This document shows, piece after piece, positions 56,200-64,000 of a stretch of DNA of 64,000 nt (position 1 is the stretch's first letter; the number at the start of each line of letters is the position of its first letter). Under the pieces are notes generated by a model. That model was not told the origin of the DNA. It saw nothing but the letters and a program-made list of their open reading frames with translations, and ran no database searches. Origin of the DNA: Cellulomonas fimi (GTDB lineage: Bacteria > Actinomycetota > Actinomycetes > Actinomycetales > Cellulomonadaceae); NCBI RefSeq assembly GCF_028583725.1, contig NZ_CP110680.1, positions 2,480,001 through 2,544,000 of the forward strand, written 5' to 3'. Position numbers and translations under genes: made by a program.

Positions 56200-56931
56200 A
56201 TGACCGACGCGCCCGAGAAGCACCTGTCGACCGACTCCGCCGCCGCGGCGGCCGTCCATCCCGCACCCGTCGTCCGCTCGAGCGTCGCGACCGATGTCGC
56301 GCTCGTCTCGACGTTCGCGGCGTTCGTCGCCGTCTGCGCGATCCTGCCCCCGATCCCGACGCCGTCCGGCGTGCCGATCACCCTGCAGACCTTCGCGGTC
56401 GCGCTGGCCGGCCTCGTCCTCGGCTGGCGACGCGGCTTCCTCGCCGTCGCGCTGTACGTGGCGGTCGGGCTCGCCGGCGTGCCGGTCTTCTCGGGCGGCA
56501 CCGGTGGTGTGGCGGTCCTCGCCGGCCCCACGGTCGGGTACCTCGTCGCGTTCCCCTTCGCGGCGGCTGTCGCCGGCTTCCTCGGCGGCTACGCGGTCCG
56601 GGTCGGCCCCGCGCGGCTGGAGCGGCTCGGGTCGTTCGCCGCAGCGCGTGAGCCGGGTGGGCTTCGACGCGCCGCCGAGTGGCTCCGGGCTGCGCTCCGG
56701 CACGCGCCGCGCTACGGCGCTCTCGTCGGCGCCGGTCTCGCGGCGAGCTTCCTGACGATCCACCCGGCCGGCATCGCGGGCCTCATGGTCCGCCTCGACC
56801 TCGACCTCGCCACGGCGATCACGACCGACATCGTGTTCTGGCCCGGCGACGTCGTGAAGAACCTGCTCGCGGCCGCCGTCGCGCTCGCCGTGTTCCGCGC
56901 GTTCCCCGACCTGCTGCGCACGCGCCGCTGA
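56200..56931 (+). CDS. bioY: BioY, biotin-specific S component
   Basis: The protein has 243 residues with about six membrane helices. The substrate-binding signature is PSGVPITLQTFAVALAGLVLGWRRG (about 51-75), typical of BioY. A non-conserved loop (about 140-165) is longer than usual. With the downstream ATPase and EcfT protein it forms a complete BioMNY biotin importer. SD GGGGGA 3 nt before the ATG. Confidence 0.92.
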   Translation: MTDAPEKHLSTDSAAAAAVHPAPVVRSSVATDVALVSTFAAFVAVCAILPPIPTPSGVPITLQTFAVALAGLVLGWRRGFLAVALYVAVGLAGVPVFSGGTGGVAVLAGPTVGYLVAFPFAAAVAGFLGGYAVRVGPARLERLGSFAAAREPGGLRRAAEWLRAALRHAPRYGALVGAGLAASFLTIHPAGIAGLMVRLDLDLATAITTDIVFWPGDVVKNLLAAAVALAVFRAFPDLLRTRR

Positions 56932-56942
56932 CGGGGGGTCAC

Positions 56943-57662
56943 GTGATCGAGCTCGACGACGTCGTCGTCACCGCCTGGAGCCCCGACCCGGACGGCGGCG
57001 CCGACCGGGTCGTGCGGCTGCTCGGGCCGGTGACGCTGCGGCTCGCCGAGCGGCGGATCGCGGTCGTCGGGGCCAACGGGTCGGGCAAGTCGACGCTCGC
57101 GCGGCTCCTCAACGGGCTCGTCCTGCCGTCGAGCGGGACCGTGCGCGTCGACGGCCTCGACACCGCGTCGGACGGCGCCGCGGTCCGGCAGCGCGTCGGG
57201 TTCGTGTTCACGGACCCGAGCGCGCAGATCGTGCTGCCGACGCCGCTGGAGGACGTCGCGCTCTCGCTGCGCCGGCGCTTCCCCGACAAGGCCGAGCGGA
57301 CCGCGGCCGCACGGGCGGCGCTGCGCCGGTTCGGGCTCGACGGGCGCGCCGACGTGTCCGTGCACGCGTTGTCGGGTGGTCAGCGCCAGCTCCTCGCGAT
57401 CGCGGCCGTGCTGGCGGTCGAGCCCGCGGTGCTCGTGTGCGACGAGCCGACGACGCTGCTGGACCTGCGCTGGCGGCGCGTCGTCGACGACCTGCTCGCG
57501 GACCTCGACCAGCAGGTCGTCGTCGTCACGCACGACCTCGACGCCGCCCGCCGCGCGGACCGCGTGCTCGTGGTCGACGACGGGCTCGTCGTGCACGACG
57601 GCGACCCGCACGACGCGGTCGCGCACTACGAGGCGCTCATGGGCCAGGCGGGCGTCCCGTGA
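56943..57662 (+). CDS. bioM: ECF transporter ATPase (BioM/EcfA)
   Basis: The protein has 239 residues. Walker A GANGSGKST, signature LSGGQRQLLA, Walker B LVCDEPTTLLD and THDLD. It powers the ECF module. It lies 11 bp downstream of bioY, and overlaps the EcfT gene by 4 nt (GTGA). Confidence 0.9.
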   Translation: MIELDDVVVTAWSPDPDGGADRVVRLLGPVTLRLAERRIAVVGANGSGKSTLARLLNGLVLPSSGTVRVDGLDTASDGAAVRQRVGFVFTDPSAQIVLPTPLEDVALSLRRRFPDKAERTAAARAALRRFGLDGRADVSVHALSGGQRQLLAIAAVLAVEPAVLVCDEPTTLLDLRWRRVVDDLLADLDQQVVVVTHDLDAARRADRVLVVDDGLVVHDGDPHDAVAHYEALMGQAGVP

Positions 57663-58303
57663 CGCGTCGCGACCGCGGCCCGATGCGTCCGCCGTGGGCC
57701 GGTCCGCTCGGCCTGTACCACCCCGGCACGACGGTCGTGCACCGGCTGCCGGCGGGGGCCAAGCTCGCCACGCTCCTGGTCGCCGGGATCGCGGTTCTGC
57801 TGCTCGACGGCCCGTCGGCGGCCCTCGCCGCCCTCGGGGTCGCGATCGGCGTCCTGCTCGTGGCGCGCGTGCCGCTGCACCGCACGACGCGCGGACTGCT
57901 CCCGGTCGTCGTCCTCGCGCTCGTCGTCGGCGGGTACCAGACGTGGACGCGCGGGTGGGAGGTGGGCGTGGAGGTCGCGGCCGAGCTGCTCGCCCTCGTC
58001 GTCCTCGGGACCGTCGTCACCGCGACCACCCGGTCCGACGCGCTGCTCGACGTGCTCGCCCGCGTGGCCCGACCGCTCCGGCACGTCGGCCTGCACCCCG
58101 AGACCGTGGCGCTGGCCGTCGGGCTGTTCCTCCGGACGATCCCGGTGCTCGCGCACTCGTCGCTCGAGGTGCGCGCCGCCGCGCGTGCCCGCGGCCTCGA
58201 CCGCGACCCACGCGCGCTCGTCCTGCCCGCGGCCGTCCGCATGGTCGCCCACGCCCGTGCGACGGGCGACGCGCTGGCCGCCCGCGGCCTCGCCGACGAC
58301 TGA
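57659..58303 (+). CDS. bioN: ECF transporter transmembrane subunit (BioN/EcfT)
   Basis: The protein has 214 residues with about five helices. The conserved basic motifs for coupling to the ATPase are visible in the C-terminal part (SSLEVRAAARARGLDRD, the ARG signature, about 165-181). The GTG overlaps the ATPase stop. It is the last gene of the biotin operon; a GC-rich hairpin follows (58334-58368). Confidence 0.9.
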   Translation: MTRRDRGPMRPPWAGPLGLYHPGTTVVHRLPAGAKLATLLVAGIAVLLLDGPSAALAALGVAIGVLLVARVPLHRTTRGLLPVVVLALVVGGYQTWTRGWEVGVEVAAELLALVVLGTVVTATTRSDALLDVLARVARPLRHVGLHPETVALAVGLFLRTIPVLAHSSLEVRAAARARGLDRDPRALVLPAAVRMVAHARATGDALAARGLADD

Positions 58304-58333
58304 CGGACGCCGCCCACGCGTCACGTGCACGAA

Positions 58334-58368
58334 CGGGTGGATCCGCCGTCCCGACGGGCGGACACCCG
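58334..58368 (+). terminator. GC-rich hairpin after bioN
   Basis: CGGGTG (58334-58339) pairs with CACCCG (58363-58368), with interior CCGCC/GGCGG and GTC/GAC pairing. It is imperfect but correctly placed between the biotin operon and the next gene. Confidence 0.4.
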
Positions 58369-58378
58369 GGCGCGGGGT

Positions 58379-58384
58379 TACGGT
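58379..58384 (+). promoter_or_regulatory. Leaderless -10 box (TACGGT) of the metallopeptidase gene
   Basis: TACGGT ends 7 nt before the GTG at 58392. Confidence 0.45.
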
Positions 58385-58391
58385 CCCCTCC

Positions 58392-59279
58392 GTGACGTTC
58401 GGTGAGGGTGGTCAGTTCGAGGGCGGCCGCGTCCGCACGAGCCGCGGCGGCAAGGTCGCCGTGGGCGGCGGGATCGGCGCGCTCGTCGTCGCGGTGCTCG
58501 CGATCTTCCTCAACCAGTCCGGCAACGGCGACCTCGCCAACGTGCTGCAGGGCGTCGCCGGCGGCGGCGGCCAGCAGGCCGAGCAGGGCGTCGTGGGCGA
58601 CTGCACCGCCGAGCAGGCCAACGAGCAGCGCGACTGCCGCCTCTCGGCGACGCTGCAGGCCCTCGACGCGTACTGGGGCGCCGAGCTCCCCGCGCAGGGG
58701 GCGCAGTTCGCGGTGCCCGCCGCCGAGGCGTTCGAGGGCCAGACGACCACGGGGTGCGGCGCCGCGTCCGCGTCGACCGGGCCGTTCTACTGCCCGCCGG
58801 ACCAGACGATCTACCTGGACCTCGGCTTCTACGACGTCCTGCAGAGCCAGTTCGGCGCGCAGGACGGCCCGCTCGCCGAGATGTACGTCACGGCGCACGA
58901 GTACGGCCACCACGTGCAGAACCTCACCGGCGTCATGGACCAGGCGCAGCGGCAGGGCACCGGCGCCGAGTCCGACTCGGTGCGCGTCGAGCTCCAGGCC
59001 GACTGCTACGCCGGCATGTGGGTCGGCAATGCCGCCACGCAGGTCGACCCCGACACGGGCGTGACGTTCCTGGAGCCCATCACCACCGAGCAGCTCCAGC
59101 AGGCGCTGTCCGCCGCGGAGGCCGTCGGCGACGACCACATCCAGCAGCAGTCCAGCGGCGGCGTGAACCCCGACACCTGGACCCACGGCTCGTCCGAGCA
59201 GCGCCAGCGCTGGTTCACGACCGGCTACGAGCAGGGCACCCTCGCCGCCTGCGACACGTTCGCGACCGACGACCTCTGA
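58392..59279 (+). CDS. Neutral zinc metallopeptidase (YpfJ family)
   Basis: The protein has 295 residues. A single N-terminal membrane helix (about 20-40; VAVGGGIGALVVAVLAIFLN) anchors it facing outward; the zinc motif is HEYGHH (HExxH, in TAHEYGHHVQN, about 170-175), and RVELQADCYAGMW supplies the third ligand region. GNAATQVDPDTG and HGSSEQRQRWFTTGYEQG are typical. Substrate unknown. Confidence 0.92.
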   Translation: MTFGEGGQFEGGRVRTSRGGKVAVGGGIGALVVAVLAIFLNQSGNGDLANVLQGVAGGGGQQAEQGVVGDCTAEQANEQRDCRLSATLQALDAYWGAELPAQGAQFAVPAAEAFEGQTTTGCGAASASTGPFYCPPDQTIYLDLGFYDVLQSQFGAQDGPLAEMYVTAHEYGHHVQNLTGVMDQAQRQGTGAESDSVRVELQADCYAGMWVGNAATQVDPDTGVTFLEPITTEQLQQALSAAEAVGDDHIQQQSSGGVNPDTWTHGSSEQRQRWFTTGYEQGTLAACDTFATDDL

Positions 59280-59317
59280 CGTCGCTCGCGCGACGCCGGA
59301 CGTGCGCGATCGGGAGC

Positions 59318-59329
59318 GTCGATATCGAC
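59318..59329. promoter_or_regulatory. Perfect 12-bp palindrome GTCGATATCGAC
   Basis: Perfect inverted repeat about 24 bp upstream of the GNAT gene's -10 box, where a regulator could bind. No cognate regulator is apparent. Confidence 0.35.
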
Positions 59330-59352
59330 CTGCGACGCGGCGGGCCGCTCGC

Positions 59353-59358
59353 TAGCCT
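59353..59358 (+). promoter_or_regulatory. Leaderless -10 box (TAGCCT) of the GNAT gene
   Basis: TAGCCT ends 7 nt before the GTG at 59366. Confidence 0.5.
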
Positions 59359-59365
59359 CGCGCGC

Positions 59366-59899
59366 GTGCTGATCCGCCCCGAGACCCCCGCCGACGTCGA
59401 CGCCGTGCGGGAGGTCGTCGCCCGCGCGTTCGGCGACCACGCCGACCACGTCCTCACGATGCTCGACGCCCTGCGCCGCGACCCCGCCTGGGTCGACGGC
59501 CTCTCGCTCGTCGCCGTCGACGACGCCGTCGTCGGCCACGTCCTCCTGACCCGTGTCACCGTCGCCTCGGCGCGCGGCCCGGTGCCCGCCCTCACGTTGT
59601 CGCCGCTCGCGGTCGACCCCGTCGCGCAGGGGCGCGGGATCGGCACCGCGCTCGTCGCGGCCGCGCTCGACGCCGCGTCGGCGGCAGGCTGGCCGCTGGT
59701 CGTCCTGGAGGGCGACCCCCGGTACTACGGCCGCCGTGGCTTCGTCGCCGCCGAGCCGCTCGGCCTCCCCTCGCCGTCTCCCCTGATCCCGGCCGGCGCG
59801 TGGCAGGTGGCGCTCCTGCCCGCGCACGAGCCGTGGATGACCGGACCCGTGCGGCTGTCGGCTCCCCTGCTGGCCGTCAACGACCTCGCCCGAGGCTGA
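59366..59899 (+). CDS. GNAT family N-acetyltransferase
   Basis: The protein has 177 residues. The acetyl-CoA site is VDPVAQGRGIGTALVAAAL (motif A, about 88-106), with LTLSPLAV before it and YYGRRGFVAAEPLGL after it (YhbS-like branch). The acceptor substrate is unknown. The gene is monocistronic, with a strong hairpin after it. Confidence 0.9.
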   Translation: MLIRPETPADVDAVREVVARAFGDHADHVLTMLDALRRDPAWVDGLSLVAVDDAVVGHVLLTRVTVASARGPVPALTLSPLAVDPVAQGRGIGTALVAAALDAASAAGWPLVVLEGDPRYYGRRGFVAAEPLGLPSPSPLIPAGAWQVALLPAHEPWMTGPVRLSAPLLAVNDLARG

Positions 59900-59910
59900 C
59901 CGGACGGCGG

Positions 59911-59951
59911 ACGCCGTACCCGTGACCACGAGGCGGTCACGGGTACGGCGT
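59911..59951. terminator. Bidirectional 17-bp terminator hairpin
   Basis: The arms 59911-59927 and 59935-59951 are perfectly complementary around a 7-nt loop. It sits between the convergent GNAT and GH9 genes and should end both transcripts. Confidence 0.85.
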
Positions 59952-59970
59952 CCTGCCGCAGACCCTGGCG

Positions 59971-62900
59971 TCAGCCGCGCGCTTGTGCCCGCCGGGTCAC
60001 CGTCACGGCCCCGACGCCGAAGGCGACGAGCACGAGCCCGAGACCGACGAGCGCCCAGGGGTCCGCGCCGGTCGTCGCGAGGAAGCGCGCACCGGCGGAC
60101 GTCGCGGTGGTCCCGCCGCCTGCCCCTCCGCCCGCACCGGCCGTCGGCGCGTCCCGCGTCACCGTGAGCGTGGCTGGCGCCGAGTACGCCCCGCCGAACG
60201 TGTTCGCGGCGTACGCCCGGAACTGGGCCCCGGAGTCCGCGGTGCGCGCGGTGAACGCGAGGACCGCGTCGGTCGCACCCGGCACGTCGGTCCACGTCCC
60301 GTCCACGAGGCGCTGCCACTGCACCGTCGGCGCGGGCGACCCCGTCGCGGCGACACTGAGGCGCACCGGTGCCCCGTCGGCGGCCGTGACGTCGGACGGG
60401 TCGTCACGGACCCACGCGACCGTGCCCGCGGCCGACGCGTCACCGCCGCGCTGGTCCGCGACGAACGACGCCACCCACGACAGCGCCGAGTTCCAGTTCA
60501 CGGTGATCTCGTTGGTCGACCACGACTGGATGTCGTCGACGTAGCAGAGCTGCGGGGCGCACATGTGGTCGGGACCGTAGAGCCCGCTGATGACCGGGTC
60601 CCAGGTGCCGACGTCGGAGTTGGGGCCACCGGACACCGACCCGACGGGCGGGTTGGGCAGCGCGTCGGTGAGCGAGTGGGCGAACCAGCGGCTGTGCTGG
60701 TCGTCGGAGAACACGTCGCCGTAGCCCGTGATGTACGAGTTGTTCAGCGCGTTGCGGCCCAGCAGGTAGTCCATCGACTCGAGGACCGCGTCCGCGAACC
60801 GCTGGTCGCCCGTGAGGTCGAACGCGGTGCCGAGGACCACCTGGTTGTTGAGGACGGCCGAGTTCGACCCCCACTCGTAGACGCCGTCGTCGTCGCCGAC
60901 GTACGCGGTCCCGAAGGGCTGCGCCGCCTGCCGCGCGAGGTACGTCTCCGCGCCGTCGACGACGGACTGGCGGATCGCGGTGCGTCCGGGGATGTCCGAC
61001 TCCACCACGGCGAGGTCCATGCGCCCGAGGGCCGCGGTCTCGCCCCAGTACATGCCGCCCGACGTGAAGATGTCCGCGGTGTGGTGCTCGTTCGCGAGCA
61101 CCGCGTCCCGGAACTCCGGCTCGCCGGTCGTGAGGAAGAGCTCCGCCGCCGCCCAGTAGAACTCGTCGCTGACGTCGTCGTCGTCGTACGGTCCGCCGCC
61201 CGGGCTCGGGTCGGCGTTCGGCGCCGGGGCGTACAGGTCCGGCGTCGCGACCGCAGCCGCGTACGCGGTGCGTGCGGCGGCGAGGAGCTCGGCCGCGAAG
61301 TCGGCGTCGTACGGCTCCCAGAGGCGGGCGCCCTGCGCCGCGACGGCTGCGAGGTTGAGGGTCGCCGCGGTCGACGGGCGGTGCAGCCGGCGCTGCTGCG
61401 GGTCGTCCGACGGCAGGAGAGGCAGACCGGTCCAGTCGACGTCGTGGACCTTGTGGTGGACCATGCCGGCGAGCGGCCGGCCGGCCGGGACCTGCATGCG
61501 CAGCATCCACTCGAGCTCCCAGCGCGCCTCGTCGAGCGCGTCGGGCACGCCGTTCGTCTGCTCGTCGAGCGGGATGTCGAGCGTCCCGTCCCCGAGCGCG
61601 TCGACGTCGCCCGTGGGCGCGGAGAGCGCGCGCTCGTAGGTGCTCATCACCTGCGCGACCGCGATGCCGCCGTTGACGACGTACTTGCCGTGGTCCCCGG
61701 CGTCGTACCAGCCGCCGGTGACGTCGAGCGTGTAGTCGCACGTCCAGTCGCCGTAGAGGTTCTGCGCCTCGGCCGGCGTGATGCACGGGACCGCGACGTC
61801 ACCCTGGTTCGCGCCCGCGTCGCCCGGCTGACCGACGTGACCCGCGGCCCGCGTGTACCGCGCGTCCCCGATGATCGACCCGTCGATCGCGATGCCGCTG
61901 CGGACCGGGTAGAAGTAGTCGAGCGCGTCGTAGCGCAGCTGCTCGTAGAGGTCGTCGCCGATGACGAACGCGTGGCTCGTCTCACCGTCCGCCCGCAGGG
62001 TGTAGGTGCCCGGTGCCGTCACGTCGCCGAAGTCGATGACCTGCACGTTGACGCCTGCCGTCGGGTCGACGCCCTGCGGTTCCGTGCTGCCGGATGCCAC
62101 GACCGTGCCGCCGGACACGAGCTCCCAGTCGACCGGGTCGGTCTCCTCGGTCACGAGGGTCGCGCGCTTCGGTCCCTCGGTCAGGTAGCCGACCTGGTTG
62201 ACGCGCACGCGCGGCCCGGTCTCGGGCTCGTACGGCGCCGGGGGCTCGCTCGTCTCGGCGAACGACAGCTCGGTGATGCAGAAGGTGTACGGCGACGTGC
62301 GGCGTCCGAGCTCGAGCTGGATCCGCCCGAAGGCCGTGGCCGGGTCGGCGCTGAACGTGGCGTCGGCCGTGAAGGCGTAGGTGAACGTCTGCGGGTCGGT
62401 CGTGAGCGCGGCGTCGTCGTCGAGCACCCGGTGCCACGGCTCGCCGAACTGACCGACGATCACGTTGACCGGTGCCGGGTCGCTCGCGTAGGCGGTGAAC
62501 TCGAGGACGTAGTTGCGGCCCTCGACGACGTCGACGTACTTGAGCTCGAGGCCCGCCTCGTACGGGTTGGCGTAGCCCCCGCGCAGGTCGATGCACGCGC
62601 TGAGACCGTCGGCCCCGGCACGGGCGGTGCCGCCACCCGTCGCGTCGTACAGCGAGAACTCACCGAGGTTGCCGCCCGTGAACGCGTGGTCGATACCCCC
62701 GCCGGACGTCAGGGAGAAGTTGTCGACGCAGAACGTGTAGGGCTCCGACTGCCCACCGAGCTGGAAGGAGACCTGCCCGGTCCCGGTGGTCCAGTCGTCG
62801 GCGACCGGCGAGTCGGGCGTGCCCGGGCGCGTCGGCCAGTCCGCCGCGGTGAAGGTGACCTCCACGTGCTGCGGCGTCGCCGAGCCGTCGAGCACCACCT

Positions 62901-63282
62901 GGTGGCCGAAGGCCGCGGGGTAGCCGAGCCCGCCCTGGACGGGGACGGTCACCGGGGCGGTCGCGTGCGCGTCGAACGCGACCACGTAGGTGGCGTCGCG
63001 GTCGAAGGCCACGCCGTCGTGCTGCAGAGCGATGTCCCACGGGTTCACGCCGCCGTCGACGACGGCGCAGAGCTCACCGCTCGTGACGGAGGACGAGACG
63101 GAGCCCGCGTTCGCGTACGAGAACCACCCGTCGGCGTCGCCGGCGGCGAAGTCGTGCTCGTCCGTCAGGGGGGCGGCTGTCGCCGTCGACGCGACGGCCG
63201 CGACGACGAGCAGCGCTGCCGACACCGCGCCGGCCAGCCACCGGCTGGGGCGAGGGCGGCGCTGGACAGGTGAGGGGACCAC
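59971..63282 (-). CDS. Secreted multidomain GH9 cellulase with LATTG cell-wall anchor
   Basis: The protein has 1103 residues. Order: signal peptide (1-36, TATAAP), two CBM4/9-type cellulose-binding modules (about 40-193 and 195-350, each ending in YTFCxDNFSL or YTFCITELSF), N-terminal cellulase Ig-like domain (about 360-450, VRVNQVGYLT), GH9 catalytic domain with GGWYDAGDHGKY (Asp527, Asp530) and acid Glu925 (WSTNEITVNWNSAL), an Ig-like domain (about 965-1050), then LATTG (1068-1072), a hydrophobic helix and a basic tail. It resembles Cellulomonas fimi CenC in size and layout, but ends in a sortase signal. A GTG start with GGAGA. Three LacI-type sites lie upstream. Confidence 0.93.
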   Translation of the reverse strand: MVPSPVQRRPRPSRWLAGAVSAALLVVAAVASTATAAPLTDEHDFAAGDADGWFSYANAGSVSSSVTSGELCAVVDGGVNPWDIALQHDGVAFDRDATYVVAFDAHATAPVTVPVQGGLGYPAAFGHQVVLDGSATPQHVEVTFTAADWPTRPGTPDSPVADDWTTGTGQVSFQLGGQSEPYTFCVDNFSLTSGGGIDHAFTGGNLGEFSLYDATGGGTARAGADGLSACIDLRGGYANPYEAGLELKYVDVVEGRNYVLEFTAYASDPAPVNVIVGQFGEPWHRVLDDDAALTTDPQTFTYAFTADATFSADPATAFGRIQLELGRRTSPYTFCITELSFAETSEPPAPYEPETGPRVRVNQVGYLTEGPKRATLVTEETDPVDWELVSGGTVVASGSTEPQGVDPTAGVNVQVIDFGDVTAPGTYTLRADGETSHAFVIGDDLYEQLRYDALDYFYPVRSGIAIDGSIIGDARYTRAAGHVGQPGDAGANQGDVAVPCITPAEAQNLYGDWTCDYTLDVTGGWYDAGDHGKYVVNGGIAVAQVMSTYERALSAPTGDVDALGDGTLDIPLDEQTNGVPDALDEARWELEWMLRMQVPAGRPLAGMVHHKVHDVDWTGLPLLPSDDPQQRRLHRPSTAATLNLAAVAAQGARLWEPYDADFAAELLAAARTAYAAAVATPDLYAPAPNADPSPGGGPYDDDDVSDEFYWAAAELFLTTGEPEFRDAVLANEHHTADIFTSGGMYWGETAALGRMDLAVVESDIPGRTAIRQSVVDGAETYLARQAAQPFGTAYVGDDDGVYEWGSNSAVLNNQVVLGTAFDLTGDQRFADAVLESMDYLLGRNALNNSYITGYGDVFSDDQHSRWFAHSLTDALPNPPVGSVSGGPNSDVGTWDPVISGLYGPDHMCAPQLCYVDDIQSWSTNEITVNWNSALSWVASFVADQRGGDASAAGTVAWVRDDPSDVTAADGAPVRLSVAATGSPAPTVQWQRLVDGTWTDVPGATDAVLAFTARTADSGAQFRAYAANTFGGAYSAPATLTVTRDAPTAGAGGGAGGGTTATSAGARFLATTGADPWALVGLGLVLVAFGVGAVTVTRRAQARG

Positions 63283-63334
63283 GGTGTCTCCGTTGGTGAG
63301 GGCGCTCCGAGCGCGATGGGCGGGTCAGTGCATC

Positions 63335-63348
63335 TGGAAGCGCTTCCA
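63335..63348. promoter_or_regulatory. CelR/CebR-like operator TGGAAGCGCTTCCA
   Basis: A perfect 14-bp palindrome, related to the TGGGAGCGCTCCCA sites of CebR/CelR in Streptomyces and Thermobifida. It is 53 bp upstream of the GH9 start. Confidence 0.9.
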
Positions 63349-63436
63349 TAGGTGGTCGGCAGCGAGCCTGCCCTGACCGGCCCGGCCCCTGTCCCCGGCT
63401 CGGCCCGCACCCTCGCAGGCCGCCCCATCAACAGAC

Positions 63437-63450
63437 TGGACGCGCTTCCA
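63437..63450. promoter_or_regulatory. Second CelR/CebR-like operator TGGACGCGCTTCCA
   Basis: Differs from the site at 63335 at one base. It is about 150 bp upstream of the GH9 gene. Confidence 0.8.
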
Positions 63451-63545
63451 GTTGTGCGCCGATAGTGTGGCCTCACGATCCGGGTGTCAAGGTGAACGTG
63501 CTGGTCATCCCTCGACGGAGTGACCACGTACGGAGCGCGTTGGGC

Positions 63546-63559
63546 CGGAAGCGCTTCAT
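63546..63559. promoter_or_regulatory. Third CelR/CebR-like operator CGGAAGCGCTTCAT
   Basis: It keeps the core GGAAGCGCTTC, with degenerate edges. It lies 19 bp upstream of the regulator's -10 box, over the -35 region, fitting autorepression. Confidence 0.75.
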
Positions 63560-63578
63560 CGGATCACGCTCGCCGTGC

Positions 63579-63584
63579 TAGCCT
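63579..63584 (+). promoter_or_regulatory. Putative -10 box (TAGCCT) of the rightward lacI gene
   Basis: TAGCCT lies 32 nt upstream of the ATG at 63617, so this transcript has a leader and a GAGGGAG ribosome-binding site. Confidence 0.5.
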
Positions 63585-63616
63585 CGGCACGTTTCGACAC
63601 GCGGGCGAGGGAGTCC

Positions 63617-64000
63617 ATGGCAGGCCGGACCGGGCGTCCCCCCACTCTCGACGAGGTGGCACGCCGAGCGGGCGTCTCGCGCGCGGCGGCGTCCCGCGCC
63701 ATCAACAACACGGTCCACGTCAGCCCCGCGACCCGCAGCGCCGTGGAGCGCGCCGTCCGCGAGCTGGGGTACGTCCCGAACGTCACGGCCCAGGCGCTCG
63801 CACGGCAGAAGGTCGGCGCCGTCGTCCTCGCCGCCTCGCACGACAACCCGGACCTGCTCGGGGACCCGTTCATCGGCCAGGTGATCGTGGGCGTCACCAC
63901 CGCCCTCGAGAGCACCGAGCTCGACCTCAAGCTCCTCCTCTGCCACCCCGAGAAGGGTCACGACCGGGTGCAGCGCATGCTCCGACGGCCACGCGCCGAC
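63617..64000 (+). CDS. LacI-family regulator (partial, runs off the right edge)
   Basis: 128 codons are visible, with no stop before the edge. The N-terminal helix-turn-helix is TLDEVARRAGVSRAAASRAIN (about 10-30), followed by the hinge (ALARQKVG) and the start of the ligand-binding domain (AVVLAASHDNPDLLGDPF). It is divergent from the GH9 cellulase, with three operators between, so it is probably a cellobiose-responsive cellulase regulator of the CelR/CebR type. GAGGGAG precedes the ATG. Confidence 0.88.
   Translation, partial: MAGRTGRPPTLDEVARRAGVSRAAASRAINNTVHVSPATRSAVERAVRELGYVPNVTAQALARQKVGAVVLAASHDNPDLLGDPFIGQVIVGVTTALESTELDLKLLLCHPEKGHDRVQRMLRRPRAD

Larger units (their letters stand above)
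63283..63616. other. Divergent cellulase/regulator control region
   Basis: This 334-bp gap has no gene. It holds three related 14-bp LacI-type operators (63335, 63437, 63546) and the -10 box of the rightward regulator gene. Confidence 0.7.

Overview
The window is very GC-rich, uses many GTG starts and TANNNT -10 boxes, and carries many plant-polysaccharide enzymes. It looks like the chromosome of a cellulolytic actinomycete, most likely Cellulomonas or a close relative (Micrococcales). Genus is inferred from gene content; no rRNA gene is present.

Region 1 (1185-15074) is an arabinoxylan-oligosaccharide utilisation locus. A sugar ABC transporter (binding lipoprotein and two permeases), a DUF624/YesL protein and a GH120 beta-xylosidase run leftward. 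A LacI-family regulator, a GH51 arabinofuranosidase, a GH43 xylosidase/arabinofuranosidase and a fused esterase-GH39 xylosidase run rightward. None of these hydrolases has a signal peptide, so oligosaccharides are probably imported and dismantled in the cytoplasm. Two LacI-type palindromes lie between the divergent arms, and two long hairpins punctuate the transporter operon.

Region 2 (15075-17291) is a HipB/HipA-type toxin-antitoxin pair between the intact GH39 3' end and a diverged, frameshifted second copy of that 3' end, followed by tRNA-Leu(GAG). Region 3 (17445-26783) has an AI-2E family membrane protein, a DapA-family aldolase and an SOS mutasome operon imuA-imuB-dnaE2 behind a perfect actinobacterial LexA box. 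Region 4 (26973-34987) has a PEBP protein, a YbaK-type deacylase, a SARP/AfsR regulator, an IS481-family element inserted exactly at the shared stop codons of two convergent genes, a methyltransferase, a DUF4259 protein and a TrmH-type RNA methyltransferase.

Region 5 (35034-45320) has a signal-less GH10 xylanase behind a 26-bp perfect palindrome, an MFS transporter, an SDR, a heterodimeric ABC exporter, an SPFH/NfeD pair and an ABC ATPase. Region 6 (45433-56066) is housekeeping: glgA/glgC, serB, fabG-fabI, a SixA-type phosphatase, DUF3099, SURF1 and an ABC-F protein. Region 7 (56200-64000) has a biotin ECF transporter (bioY, ATPase, EcfT), a zinc metallopeptidase, a GNAT protein, and a large secreted GH9 cellulase with a sortase-E-like LATTG anchor. 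A divergent LacI regulator runs off the right edge; three related operators lie between them.

Twelve or more genes have a TANNNT box 6-8 nt before the start codon, which points to widespread leaderless transcription. The most unusual observations are the esterase-GH39 fusion with an intact internal ribosome-binding site, the apparent ATC start of the YesL gene, the HipBA module between paralogous GH39 tails, and an IS481 element whose transposase start is masked by a perfect hairpin and whose stop codon comes from the target site.
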